Shown: positions 8,840 through 17,767 of the stretch, one piece after another | Position numbering within the stretch: the first letter of the stretch is position 1 | Layout of the letters: the number at the start of each line of letters is the position of its first letter | DNA from: Chryseobacterium artocarpi | GTDB lineage: Bacteria; Bacteroidota; Bacteroidia; Flavobacteriales; Weeksellaceae | Reading direction: 5' to 3' | Assembly: GCF_001684975.1 (NCBI RefSeq) | Contig: NZ_MAYH01000001.1 | Span: forward strand, 744,001 to 808,000 | Length of the DNA: 64,000 bases | Program-made: the position numbers and the translations under genes | The notes under the pieces: model-generated | Database searches by the model: none | What the model was told of the DNA's origin: nothing | The model's input: only the letters and a program-made list of their open reading frames with translations

Positions 8840-9394
8840 ATGAAAAAAAGTTTATTTCCCACATTATTACTGATCGGTTTATTAAGCTTTTCATGTAAAG
8901 AAAAGAAAACTGTAGAAACCAAAGTTGTAAAAACAGAATCTAAGATAAAGGCAGTTCAGGACAGTATTCCGGAAGAAAATGATGAAGAAGAGGTAAAAAA
9001 GAGTGACCTTGAGTATGAAGTTCTGGATAATAATAGTTTTCAAAAATGGAAAGGAGAATATTTCCTTGAATATAAGGACTATGCCGGAGAAGGAAACGCC
9101 GTTATTAAAGTAAAACTACAGCTTAATGAACCTGAGTTCAATAATCTGTGGATCTGGTGGGAAGCCCCGAACGAAAAGAATAGTGATACCATCAGTATCT
9201 TCGGAAGTTTTGGTAAAGCAGATGAGGCTAACACCAAAATAAAGTTCTTACCTGAAGTAGAAGCTGGCGATGGAAGAGGAATGGAAAAAGATTATTTTCT
9301 CTATGAAAAAGACAACAAATTTTACATTAAATCAGGGATGATTCCTTCTGAATATGGTGAACATAAAAAAATTCTTATCAAAAAAGTAAAATAA
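8840..9394 (+). CDS. Putative lipoprotein
   Basis: A 184-residue protein with a lipoprotein signal: hydrophobic stretch after MKKSLFPTLL and lipobox L-S-F-S-C with the lipidated cysteine at residue 19. A charged linker rich in K and E follows, then a compact domain starting near residue 60 with several aromatic residues (W-K-G-E-Y-F, L-W-I-W-W-E) that is probably beta-rich. The function is unknown. It starts 10 bp after parC and ends 11 bp before the rhomboid gene, so it is likely read through with both. Location is predicted to be the outer membrane or periplasm. Confidence 0.8.
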   Translation: MKKSLFPTLLLIGLLSFSCKEKKTVETKVVKTESKIKAVQDSIPEENDEEEVKKSDLEYEVLDNNSFQKWKGEYFLEYKDYAGEGNAVIKVKLQLNEPEFNNLWIWWEAPNEKNSDTISIFGSFGKADEANTKIKFLPEVEAGDGRGMEKDYFLYEKDNKFYIKSGMIPSEYGEHKKILIKKVK

Positions 9395-9405
9395 AAAGAC
9401 ATCAG

Positions 9406-10047
9406 ATGAGTATTGTAGTTTTAATTATCATTGCCATCACATGTATCTTCAGTTACATGGGATTCAACAATACGGCTTTATTTGAAAAATATAAATTCAA
9501 CGTCGGTGCAATTGCCAACCGTAAAGAATATATAAGACTGATCAGCTCAGCATTTTTACATGCGGATTTCATGCACCTGTTCTTTAATATGCTTTCTTTG
9601 TATTTCTTTCAGGGCGTTGTTATTCATTTCTTTGGAGAAATAGGGTTTCTGATTGTGTATTTTGGGTCAATGATCTTAGGAAACGTATTCAGCTTACAGA
9701 TTTACCAAAAACAACCTTGGTATTCTGCCATTGGAGCATCAGGAGCCGTTTCAGGAATCATTTTTGCCTCCATAGCAATGGCACCGAACGAGATCAGTGT
9801 AAACTTCCTGCCGGGATGGTTATTTGGAACATTATATTTCGGATATTCCGTATACATGATGCTGAATCCGAAGCAATGGGATAACCTGGGACACGCTGCA
9901 CACCTTGGAGGAGCCTTTTTCGGGCTTGTTTACTCTATTGTAATGCATCCGCAGCTGGCAATGAGCAATATCGTATATTTGGGAGTAATGTCACTTCCAT
10001 TGATTTATCTGGGTTACCAGATCTTTGTCAGGAAACGAATAGGCTAA
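9406..10047 (+). CDS. Rhomboid family intramembrane serine protease
   Basis: A 213-residue polytopic membrane protein. The catalytic serine is Ser112 in the G-A-S-G motif (110-113) and the partner histidine is His166 in A-H-L-G-G, each within a predicted helix; the conserved H-x-x-x-N motif appears as HLFFN around 57-61. Six hydrophobic segments match the minimal six-helix bacterial rhomboid core. Rhomboids cleave single-span membrane proteins inside the bilayer; the substrate here is unknown. It follows the lipoprotein gene closely. Assignment is secure. Confidence 0.93.
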   Translation: MSIVVLIIIAITCIFSYMGFNNTALFEKYKFNVGAIANRKEYIRLISSAFLHADFMHLFFNMLSLYFFQGVVIHFFGEIGFLIVYFGSMILGNVFSLQIYQKQPWYSAIGASGAVSGIIFASIAMAPNEISVNFLPGWLFGTLYFGYSVYMMLNPKQWDNLGHAAHLGGAFFGLVYSIVMHPQLAMSNIVYLGVMSLPLIYLGYQIFVRKRIG

Positions 10048-10079
10048 AGACTATTTTTTAATTTAAAATATCAAGACCA

Positions 10080-11165
10080 ATGAACACATCAGAGTTAAAC
10101 AGTTTCATCGTGATACTTATCTATGGTTCATTGGTCTTGCTTTCTTTACTGAAGATTGCCAATCCCTTAAAAGTAAACAGAAAAGCCAATTTCTGCTTCG
10201 GAATCTTTCTTTTTCTGTGGTCCAGCTTCTGGATGGATGAAGTTCTTTTTCTGATTAAAGGTTCTGTTGTTGAATTTCATTCCCTGTTTTTGGTCAAGCT
10301 TATCCAATACTTTACTCCAATATTCTTTTATTTTAGTGTTTTATTCTATACCAATCCTTCATTCACCTTCAAAATAAAAGATCTTAAGTTTTTATTTCTC
10401 CCTATTGTATTTTCAGGATGCTTAATAGGTATGGCATTAGGCTACAAAGATCCTTTTGAATCTTTAAGTATTATTCTGATTCTTGTGCAGGCATTGTTTT
10501 ATACAGGACTTTCTTACATTACCATCAGAAAGCATCAGAAGAAAATCCAACAGTTCTCTTCCAATACGGAAGGAATTGATCTGAACTGGCTGGAATATAT
10601 CATTCTTGTGCTTCTTGCTGTAAATATAATCTATGTCATTTATAATCTTTTTTACGATCCGAAATCTTTGAATTTTTTCATTAATGCTGTTTTTTTATTG
10701 GTTATTTATTGCGTTGGATATTATTCACTCAAGCAAAAAGAAATTTATCCCTTAGAAGAAAAACAACGAAAAGAACTGATCTCTATCGACGAAGAACAGG
10801 ATTCTGAAGACGTTAAGAAAAAACTGATTCCTGATGAAGAACTTGCAAGGATTAAATCACAGCTGGAAACGATCATGACCACGGAAAAACCTTATCTGGA
10901 CAGCGAACTGAATCTTATTAAGCTGGCAGAGCTTTTGTCTGTTTCTACCCATCATTTATCTTATGTTATCAATACAGGTTTTGGGAAAAACTTTTTCCAA
11001 TACATCAATGAGTTCAGGGTAGAATATGCCAAAATACTTTTAAGAAAAGACAGCAAATTATCCATCCTTGGGATTGCTTACGAATCTGGTTTCAATTCTA
11101 AAACATCTTTCAATACAACTTTCAAAAAACTGACCGGACAAACACCTTCCGAATTCAAAAAATAA
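10080..11165 (+). CDS. Membrane-anchored AraC-type transcriptional regulator
   Basis: A 361-residue protein with two parts: about seven hydrophobic segments in residues 5-220, and a cytoplasmic AraC-type double helix-turn-helix in the last ~100 residues (LAELLSVSTHHLSYVIN, then ILGIAYESGFNSKTSFNTTF and the ending T-P-S-E-F-K-K). Such fusions of a multi-helix sensor with AraC DNA binding are common in flavobacteria. The signal sensed is not known. The short-chain dehydrogenase and epimerase genes 150 bp downstream are its plausible targets, which is inference from position. Start at ATG 10080, 32 bp after the rhomboid stop. Confidence 0.88.
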   Translation: MNTSELNSFIVILIYGSLVLLSLLKIANPLKVNRKANFCFGIFLFLWSSFWMDEVLFLIKGSVVEFHSLFLVKLIQYFTPIFFYFSVLFYTNPSFTFKIKDLKFLFLPIVFSGCLIGMALGYKDPFESLSIILILVQALFYTGLSYITIRKHQKKIQQFSSNTEGIDLNWLEYIILVLLAVNIIYVIYNLFYDPKSLNFFINAVFLLVIYCVGYYSLKQKEIYPLEEKQRKELISIDEEQDSEDVKKKLIPDEELARIKSQLETIMTTEKPYLDSELNLIKLAELLSVSTHHLSYVINTGFGKNFFQYINEFRVEYAKILLRKDSKLSILGIAYESGFNSKTSFNTTFKKLTGQTPSEFKK

Positions 11166-11286
11166 GTTCTGATTTATAAATATTTACTTTACACTGTGTT
11201 CAAGTATCTGAATGTTATGTTGTTACGTTTTTTAAGGAAATGAGTTCGTTCAGATAATACGGAACATTAAAAGTACCTTTCCAAGA

Positions 11287-11294
11287 TAGCTTTG
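11287..11294 (+). promoter_or_regulatory. -7 promoter element TAGCTTTG
   Basis: Exact match to the Bacteroidetes -7 consensus TAnnTTTG, 20 bp before the SDR start codon. No TTG at the expected -33 distance, so the promoter match is partial. Confidence 0.5.
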
Positions 11295-11313
11295 TACCGT
11301 AAAATTTAATCTT

Positions 11314-12099
11314 ATGGATACCAACGAATCATACGCTGTGGTTACTGGAGCCAGCCAGGGCTTAGGAAAAGCATTTGCTGTACATCTGGCACGGAAAAAT
11401 ATTAATGTGATTGTAGTAAGTCTTCCCGATCAGAATCTTAAAGAACTCTCCTGTGAACTTGAAGAAAACTATCATATAAAGTCTCATCACTACGAAGTGG
11501 ATCTTTCTGTACATGGCAATGTAATGAAGCTTACAGAGTGGCTTAATGCCAACTTTAATATTCATATTCTGATCAACAATGCAGGTCTTGGCGGAACTAA
11601 AAAGTTTACCGAAGCTACTTCAGACTATATCAATACTATTTTACAGGTGAATGTAACTGCTACTTCATTGATTACCCATCAGCTTTTACCGAATCTTTTA
11701 AAGCAACCCAAAGCTTATATTTTAAATGTTTCAAGTATGGCTGCTTTTTCTCCTGTGGGTTTTAAAACAGTGTATCCCGCATCCAAAACTTTTATTCATT
11801 CATTTTCAAGAGGGCTGCATGAAGAGTTGAAAAATACGAATGTCTTTGTAAGTGTTGTGAATCCCGGAGCAATGAAAACGAATACAGATGTCTGCAAAAG
11901 AATCGAAAAACAAGGTTTCTTAGGAAGATTAACCCTTTTGAATCCTGATAAAGTGGCATCTCGCTGTATTCAACAGTTATTTAAGAAAGATTCCGTAATT
12001 ATGGTGAATCCAATAAGCTGGCTGGTGATGAAGATACTTCCGATATGGATAAAGCTCCCACTGATGACCCAGGCAATAAAAAGAGAAATTAAAGCATGA
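11314..12099 (+). CDS. SDR family NAD(P)-dependent oxidoreductase
   Basis: A 261-residue short-chain dehydrogenase. The glycine motif TGASQGLG lies at 11-18, N-N-A-G at 88-91, catalytic Ser140/141 and YxxxK at Tyr154-Lys158. The sequence after the catalytic lysine and the hydrophobic C-terminus (residues 225-255, S-W-L-V-M-K-I-L) resemble membrane-associated SDRs acting on lipids or retinol-like substrates, but the substrate cannot be named. Its stop overlaps the start of the next gene by four bases (ATGA), so the two are translationally coupled and probably act in one pathway. Confidence 0.9.
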   Translation: MDTNESYAVVTGASQGLGKAFAVHLARKNINVIVVSLPDQNLKELSCELEENYHIKSHHYEVDLSVHGNVMKLTEWLNANFNIHILINNAGLGGTKKFTEATSDYINTILQVNVTATSLITHQLLPNLLKQPKAYILNVSSMAAFSPVGFKTVYPASKTFIHSFSRGLHEELKNTNVFVSVVNPGAMKTNTDVCKRIEKQGFLGRLTLLNPDKVASRCIQQLFKKDSVIMVNPISWLVMKILPIWIKLPLMTQAIKREIKA

Positions 12100-13067
12100 A
12101 AAAAGTAGTTATAACCGGAGCGACAGGACTTCTGGGAACCAATGTTATCATTAAATTATTAAAAGATGGTTATTCTGTTATTGCTTTGGTGCGCAAGGAA
12201 AGCAAGTATATGGGTGAAGAAAATGAGAACCTGAAATGGGTGGAAGCCAATCTTTCTTCAGATCTTTCCCAATACCTTAAAAATGTAGATTTTGTGATCC
12301 ATATTGCTGCGGAAACCCGCATGAATCTTCTCACTTATGATGAATACAGGAAAGTAAATTATGACTTGACCGTAGATTTATTTAATCAGGCACAAAAATG
12401 TGTAGTGAAAAAGTTTCTGTTTATCAGCTCTGCGAATACATTAGGATATGGAAATAAAGCAGACCCTGGAAGTGAAGTGAAAAAGCAAAAGTATCCTTTT
12501 ACACAATCATGGTATGCTCAAAGCAAACTGGAAGCTGAAAACTATCTTTTGCAAAAAACAAACAATACAGAAGTGGTTATTCTGAATCCGACATTTATGA
12601 TTGGAGCACATGATCATAAACCCAGTTCCGGCAAATTAATTTTCTGGGCATGGAAGAAAAAACTGATCTTTTATCCCAAGGGAGGTAAAAATTTTGTTCA
12701 TGTTGAAGATGTTGCCAATGGTGTCGTTAATGCTCTGGAAAAAGGAAAGAATGGTGAAAAGTATCTTTTAGCGAATGAAAACCTGAGCTACGTTGATTTT
12801 TTTAGAATAATCAACAGGGTTACCAATCAAAAACCAATCATGATTCCTATTTCTAATATATTTTTGAGCTTTTTAGGTAAAGTAGGAGATAAGCTAAGAA
12901 AGATGAAAATCAGAACAAATCTGAGTACTGTAAATCTGAAAGCGCTTCAGATTCATAATTACTATTCAAACCATAAATCATTAGAAGAGCTGGATGTTCA
13001 ATATCAATCGGTGGATAATGCTGTAAAAGATGCCATAGAATATTTTAAAAGCAAAGAAATGTATTGA
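12096..13067 (+). CDS. NAD-dependent epimerase/dehydratase family protein
   Basis: A 323-residue extended SDR. The Rossmann motif TGATGLLG is at residues 7-14; the active-site Tyr-x-x-x-Lys is in W-Y-A-Q-S-K around 137-142; the conserved N-P-T-x-M-I-G and F-V-H-V-E-D-V motifs follow. Family members act on nucleotide sugars, dihydroflavonol-like compounds or sterol-type substrates. Its overlap with the upstream SDR gene suggests joint action on one substrate, possibly a lipid or secondary metabolite; this is inference. The window shows no glycan cluster around it. Confidence 0.88.
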   Translation: MKKVVITGATGLLGTNVIIKLLKDGYSVIALVRKESKYMGEENENLKWVEANLSSDLSQYLKNVDFVIHIAAETRMNLLTYDEYRKVNYDLTVDLFNQAQKCVVKKFLFISSANTLGYGNKADPGSEVKKQKYPFTQSWYAQSKLEAENYLLQKTNNTEVVILNPTFMIGAHDHKPSSGKLIFWAWKKKLIFYPKGGKNFVHVEDVANGVVNALEKGKNGEKYLLANENLSYVDFFRIINRVTNQKPIMIPISNIFLSFLGKVGDKLRKMKIRTNLSTVNLKALQIHNYYSNHKSLEELDVQYQSVDNAVKDAIEYFKSKEMY

Positions 13068-13130
13068 TAAAAGCATATGTTCCTATTGGGTTTAGATATC
13101 TTTAAACCATATAGAAGCATAGAATAAAAA

Positions 13131-13157
13131 ATTATTTGTGAGTTCGTGGCAAAAAAT
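13131..13157 (+). repeat. Copy of dispersed ATTCGTG...GTGGC repeat (single arm)
   Basis: Reads TTTGTGAGTTCGTGGC followed by six A's, a diverged copy of the arm found at 22043, 50164, 53517 and 62751. No partner arm is evident here. Confidence 0.5.
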
Positions 13158-13184
13158 ACGGTAGTGTATCCCTATGTTTTCTTG

Positions 13185-13541
13185 CTAACGAAAACTTTCC
13201 ACGGCTTTTTCTACTGTCTCTACAAAGGAAACATGTCCGGTTTTATTACTTTCAAAGATAAAATCCTTCATGCTTTTACTTTCATATTTACTGAAATCTC
13301 CCACAACAGCTAATCCGATGCGATAATTGGAAAACTTTTGCAGAATTTCTCCTGCAATCTTCGTCTTTAGATCAAAGAAATCCGGTGTTATATTTTTCTC
13401 GTATAGAATTACTTTGTCAAACCCCTGATAATAAATATTTCCCATAAGATCCAAGCCGTCCTGCGCAGACTGAATTAATATTTCATCGGCAATGACTTCT
13501 GCAACTTTAATGTCGTTGATGTTGTGTGATTTGATGGTCAT
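13185..13541 (-). CDS. DUF4180 domain-containing protein
   Basis: A 118-residue protein that matches the DUF4180 pattern as I know it: N-terminal strand with V-A-E-V-I-A, central segment with L-D-L-M-G-N-I-Y-Y-Q-G-F-D-K, and C-terminal F-I-F-E-S-N-K-T-G-H-V-x-F-V. The fold is expected to be a small alpha/beta domain. No catalytic residues are evident and the role is unknown. It lies 31 bp downstream of prmC on the same strand and ends the minus-strand run of six genes. Confidence 0.82.
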   Translation of the reverse strand: MTIKSHNINDIKVAEVIADEILIQSAQDGLDLMGNIYYQGFDKVILYEKNITPDFFDLKTKIAGEILQKFSNYRIGLAVVGDFSKYESKSMKDFIFESNKTGHVSFVETVEKAVESFR

Positions 13542-13572
13542 GAGTTTAGTATATGTTAGGAGATAAAATTAC

Positions 13573-14430
13573 TTATTTCCTTCCAAAAATAAACCTGTCG
13601 TTTTCAGATAAGTCTTTTAACAACTGTGAATCTGAGAAATAATGATATAATTCTAACGTTTCAGGTCCTAATTTTTGATTGATTTCCAAAAACAAAAGTC
13701 CGTTATCATGTAAGTGGTCCCTGGAATCTTCTGCAATTTTTCTGTAAAAGATCAAAGCATCAGAAGTAGGAGAGAAGAGTGCCATTTTAGGTTCAAATTC
13801 CTTTACGGAATCTGCAATTTCAATTTCTTCTTCAATTCCGATATAGGGCGGATTGGAAATGATAACATCATAATGATCCGTTAGTTCAAAATTAAGATAA
13901 TCAGCATGAATGAATTTTATTTCTAGCTGATGATATTCTGCATTTCTTTGGGCTGTTTTCAATGCTTTTTCAGAAAAATCGATTGAAGAAACATCAGCAT
14001 TAGGAAAAAACTTCTTTAAAACTAAGGGAATCACGCCGCTTCCTGTTCCGATATCCAAAATTTTTAAAGTGCCATTAGTTGCTTTTAAATCTTGTAACTT
14101 CTTAATTTCACGAATGGCTATTTCAAGGAGCTCTTCCGTTTCAGGGCGAGGAATCAGAACATTTTCATCAACGAAGAACTTCATCCCGTAAAATTCTGTT
14201 TCACCCAAAATCTGTAAATAAGGCTTTCCTGTTTTTAATTCTGAAATAATCTGATTGAACTTTTCCTCATTCTCTGAAGAAACATCCTCATTTGCCGACT
14301 GGCGTTGCTGAATATTATTTAACTCTAAGATATGTTCCGCAAACATCTGAAAGATAAATGCATTTTCTGATTCGGTATACACGTCCGAAAGATGTGTTGA
14401 GAAGTTTTTTTTGAGCTCTGCTATCGTCAT
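13573..14430 (-). CDS. prmC: Peptide chain release factor N5-glutamine methyltransferase
   Basis: A 285-residue SAM-dependent methyltransferase that modifies the GGQ glutamine of release factors RF1 and RF2. The R-P-E-T-E-E-L segment (95-101) and SAM-binding D-I-G-T-G-S-G (126-132) are followed by the catalytic NPPY at 193-196, which contacts the glutamine side chain. The N-terminal helical domain is present (1-75), so the protein is full length. It lies 5 bp after the large lipoprotein gene on the minus strand. The annotation is secure. Confidence 0.95.
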   Translation of the reverse strand: MTIAELKKNFSTHLSDVYTESENAFIFQMFAEHILELNNIQQRQSANEDVSSENEEKFNQIISELKTGKPYLQILGETEFYGMKFFVDENVLIPRPETEELLEIAIREIKKLQDLKATNGTLKILDIGTGSGVIPLVLKKFFPNADVSSIDFSEKALKTAQRNAEYHQLEIKFIHADYLNFELTDHYDVIISNPPYIGIEEEIEIADSVKEFEPKMALFSPTSDALIFYRKIAEDSRDHLHDNGLLFLEINQKLGPETLELYHYFSDSQLLKDLSENDRFIFGRK

Positions 14431-14435
14431 TGTAT

Positions 14436-16277
14436 TTAATAAAACATTTCTGTTTTCTTACTTTTTAATTCAATTGAATTTTCTCCTACCTGAAATCTGT
14501 CCATCAAAGGAGGAGTTATTTTTTTATTAATTTTTTCTTTCCAGCTTCTTTCTTTCACTGTATTATTTTGATCACAATCTTCAGATGAATATTCAAATAT
14601 AGCATCCCCTGTAGAAATATTATAATCCAATGACTGAAAATAATCACATGGTGCACCAAAATTGATAGATGCACCAATCAGGTGCCAATTGTTGTTTTGA
14701 AATCTGTATCTGTGAGTATAATGCCATTTCTGACGGCTTCCTCCAAAATGGTCAACGATAATGGTTTTGTTTTTTATACTGATTCCTTCATAAGGATTTC
14801 CCATCATTCCGCCGTGTTCGGTAGAAAGAATAGGATTCGTGGATTGGTGCCACAATACCCAGTTTTCGCCCTCTTTTTTATAAATGGCTAAACTCTGAGC
14901 AAACCCCAGCTCACCTTCCATTGGTGTTTCATAAACACAAACGGCTTCCTCATCAGGGCTGTTGTCCAGATTTCCAAACGCTTTGTCTTTTAAAGTCCAG
15001 AATTTTGGAGTGAACTCTTCAAGAGTCTTCGCCTTCTTTACTGTAATTTCAGCATCAAATTTTCCGGTTTCTACGGCTTCCTGGAAAGCATCTATTTTAC
15101 TCTGCTTTTCGTTGGATACCTTAGGAATATTCGTTCTGATGTGGTCTGCATTTTTTGGGAATTCAGGGAGTGTAAAACTTCTTGGCTTAGAATTCGAATC
15201 ATAATATTTTATCTCACGATATTCATAATCAATAAGTTTCTTTTTATCATAGGCTCCTTCGTTAGAATCCTGTCTGTAATGCTTCTTGGAGATCCAGTTT
15301 CCCTGTGGATCATAAACATATTCAAAAGATTCTATAGATAAAGGGTTTCCTGTATATTCTATGCTCTGTTCAAAAATAAGATTATTGTGATCATCATACT
15401 TTCTGGTCGTCTTGGTAGATTTTTCTGTTCCAAGCATATGGTATTGCTGCTCAGTACGTTCCAGATAATCGTTAGAATAATAATATTCTGTTTTATTTTC
15501 CAAAGAATGATGATTGGCAAACCAGATTTCCGAAAGAAGATAACCCTTTTTATCATAGCTGAAAGTCACATCCCTGTTTTTAATAACATAGTCTTTAATA
15601 TCAACAGGTTTATATGAACCATTCATCCACTTGTAACGATGAATTTTTGATTGGTATAAAGGTGTCTTTTTGGTAAGAAAAGGAAATTCAAAAGTATATT
15701 CCTCTTCAGGATTGGCTAAAGAATCGTAGCTGTAATCAATGATTTTTACTATTGTCTTTTTTGCCTCCGAAGAATAGTTGTACTTTGTATATCCTTCATA
15801 GATAAAGGATTTCTTATCATCTATTTTATAATTTATTTCTTCCTGAAGATGATTTTTCGTATTGTAGAAAAGCCAGTTATAGCTGTTTATACCATGATCA
15901 CCAGATTCTTTAAGAACGAGAAGATCATTTTTATAATGAAATTTTTCTATGACAGACTTCGCATCGTAATGATACTTTCGATACAGTTTTCTGCCATCCG
16001 GAAGATATTCTGTATAAGATTCCTGAAGGTAGGAAAGCCCGTCTTTATTTATGGAATTACGGTCTTTTTGTTCAGCTTTTTTAAACTTTGTAACAGAAAA
16101 AATATTTTTTGCTACAAAGTTTATTGAATCGTTATATTGGCTGTTAAAAGTGTGATTGTCAATAGATCCGTTCAATGAAGTTGTTTTCTCTTGGGCACAA
16201 CTGATCACAAAACTTATTGTGAACACAAGTTTAAGTGCTTTTGGAAATACAGTATTTCGGATCTCTGAATTATTCAT
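14436..16277 (-). CDS. Large putative lipoprotein with YD-like repeats
   Basis: A 613-residue protein with no family I can name. An N-terminal hydrophobic segment ends in the lipobox F-V-I-S-C near residue 27, so it is probably lipidated and exported. Residues ~60-360 contain many short tyrosine-rich strands with patterns such as K-Y-D-D-H-N-N-L and Y-D-P-Q-G-N-W, similar to the YD/RHS-type beta-repeats; residues ~410-580 form a separate domain with K-E-G-E-N-W-V-L-W-H-Q. It starts on the base next to the yaaA stop codon and ends 5 bp before prmC, so it is clearly in the same transcript as those two house-keeping genes. The role is unknown. Confidence 0.75.
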   Translation of the reverse strand: MNNSEIRNTVFPKALKLVFTISFVISCAQEKTTSLNGSIDNHTFNSQYNDSINFVAKNIFSVTKFKKAEQKDRNSINKDGLSYLQESYTEYLPDGRKLYRKYHYDAKSVIEKFHYKNDLLVLKESGDHGINSYNWLFYNTKNHLQEEINYKIDDKKSFIYEGYTKYNYSSEAKKTIVKIIDYSYDSLANPEEEYTFEFPFLTKKTPLYQSKIHRYKWMNGSYKPVDIKDYVIKNRDVTFSYDKKGYLLSEIWFANHHSLENKTEYYYSNDYLERTEQQYHMLGTEKSTKTTRKYDDHNNLIFEQSIEYTGNPLSIESFEYVYDPQGNWISKKHYRQDSNEGAYDKKKLIDYEYREIKYYDSNSKPRSFTLPEFPKNADHIRTNIPKVSNEKQSKIDAFQEAVETGKFDAEITVKKAKTLEEFTPKFWTLKDKAFGNLDNSPDEEAVCVYETPMEGELGFAQSLAIYKKEGENWVLWHQSTNPILSTEHGGMMGNPYEGISIKNKTIIVDHFGGSRQKWHYTHRYRFQNNNWHLIGASINFGAPCDYFQSLDYNISTGDAIFEYSSEDCDQNNTVKERSWKEKINKKITPPLMDRFQVGENSIELKSKKTEMFY

Positions 16278-17036
16278 TTATCTTGTAAAAACTAATCTTG
16301 TATCAGTAGATTTTTCTTCATTGATTCTGTAACCTTCATAATTAAAAGCCTTTACATCGTTAATTGTTTTAGCGTTGGTTTCCGCACAGAATCTCACCAC
16401 AAGTCCTCTTGCATGTTTTGTATAAACAACAATGGTTTTTAATTTTCCGTCTTTTAATTCATAGAAATCAAAATCTACCACTGTATGATTCAGTTTTTTT
16501 CTGTCAATTACCTTTCCGTATTCGTTGCTGGCAAGGTGAAGTAGGATTTCTCCTTTTTTCATTTCAGAATTCAATTGTTCTGTAATTTTTTCTCTCCAGA
16601 ACTCATAAAGATTTTTGTATTGCTCAAATGCAAAAGGACGTCCCATTTCCAGTCTGTAAAGCATTACTTTATCTGATGGTTTTAATAATCCGTATAATCC
16701 GGAAAGCATTCTGTAGTTTTTTTGCAGATAATCTACTGCATCTTTATCCAGAGTTTTAGCATCCAAACCTCTGTATACTTCTCCTGTAAAAGCAAACATA
16801 GCAGGTGCAGACTCTTTTGCGGTAGGTTTTGATTTCCATTTCTGGTTTCTTTCCCAGTTTTCATCAGCCAGTTTAGGCGATATTTCCATCAGTTCGGAAA
16901 GATATTTCGGAGATTTTTCTTTTAAATAAGATTGTATAAAAGCTGCTTCTTCAATGAATTTTGGGGTTGTAGATTTCAATAGTTCCGTTGAATTTTCTAC
17001 ATTCATTAATTTCGCAGGTGATGTTATAATTTTCAT
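16278..17036 (-). CDS. yaaA: Peroxide stress protein YaaA
   Basis: A 252-residue member of the YaaA/DUF328 family, recognised by its start MKIITSPAKLMN and by the motifs F-T-G-E-V-Y-R-G-L and L-L-H-L-A-S-N-E-Y. E. coli YaaA binds DNA and lowers free intracellular iron during hydrogen peroxide stress. The start at 17036 is chosen because this is the family N-terminus; an in-frame upstream Met at 17069 would overlap the CPBP gene. It follows the CPBP protease by 4 bp and touches the next gene. Confidence 0.93.
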   Translation of the reverse strand: MKIITSPAKLMNVENSTELLKSTTPKFIEEAAFIQSYLKEKSPKYLSELMEISPKLADENWERNQKWKSKPTAKESAPAMFAFTGEVYRGLDAKTLDKDAVDYLQKNYRMLSGLYGLLKPSDKVMLYRLEMGRPFAFEQYKNLYEFWREKITEQLNSEMKKGEILLHLASNEYGKVIDRKKLNHTVVDFDFYELKDGKLKTIVVYTKHARGLVVRFCAETNAKTINDVKAFNYEGYRINEEKSTDTRLVFTR

Positions 17037-17040
17037 AGTG

Positions 17041-17751
17041 TTAAAATACAGATAAGTGTTTAATATCAATAAAGTTCATGATCATCATCGATACAAAATC
17101 AATCATAAAATGACAGATGATCAGAATTTTAATATTGGAATATAATTTATAAAAAAAGGCAAAAACGAGCCCAATAAAGAAAGGAATGATAACCTGTCCT
17201 ATAGTTCCGTAAGTGCTGTGCAGAATTCCAAACAGAATAGCTGAAATCAATATGCCTGCCACGGGGCTGTTGTATATTTTTTCAACTCTGGGCTGAATGT
17301 ATCCGCGCATCAAAAGTTCCTCTACAGCACCAGCCGTTATGCATGTAAAAATAATTAAAAAATAATTGTTTTTAAAAATTGATGTAAGTTCAAAAAGCTT
17401 CTCACTGGGCTTTTCCTGAATTAAATACATAAATACAGCATTGAGAATCACTCCTCCGATGGTGCAGATAAAATATAAAATCAGAATTGCTCTAATATAG
17501 AAACTTAATGAATACTTCTTATCTTCCTTCAATAAAAACGGTTTCTTTTCAATAAAGAGACTGTACAGAAATACAATGAGTAAAGCACTCCATATTGCAA
17601 TCCTGCTTAGAAAGAATGTATAAGAAGTAATAGCTTTTATTCCTGTAATTATATTAATGACTGAAAAAGCATAAAGCATCAGCTCTATCAGTATAACAAA
17701 CGTGAGCAGAATCCCTATGGAATATTTTCCATTAAGACTAATATCCTTCAA
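17041..17751 (-). CDS. CPBP family intramembrane glutamic endopeptidase
   Basis: A 236-residue membrane protein with about eight hydrophobic segments. The CPBP (Abi/CAAX protease) motifs are in order: E-E-L-L-M-R-G (glutamate pair and arginine), F-G-I-L-H-S (first histidine) and C-H-F-M-I-D-F (second histidine). These residues form the active site of Rce1-like proteases. Bacterial members have been tied to bacteriocin self-immunity or to processing of membrane proteins, but nothing here indicates a substrate. It sits between Sua5-like and yaaA genes with gaps of 16 and 4 bp. Confidence 0.9.
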   Translation of the reverse strand: MKDISLNGKYSIGILLTFVILIELMLYAFSVINIITGIKAITSYTFFLSRIAIWSALLIVFLYSLFIEKKPFLLKEDKKYSLSFYIRAILILYFICTIGGVILNAVFMYLIQEKPSEKLFELTSIFKNNYFLIIFTCITAGAVEELLMRGYIQPRVEKIYNSPVAGILISAILFGILHSTYGTIGQVIIPFFIGLVFAFFYKLYSNIKILIICHFMIDFVSMMIMNFIDIKHLSVF

Positions 17752-17767
17752 AGTTTAATCGCTTAAA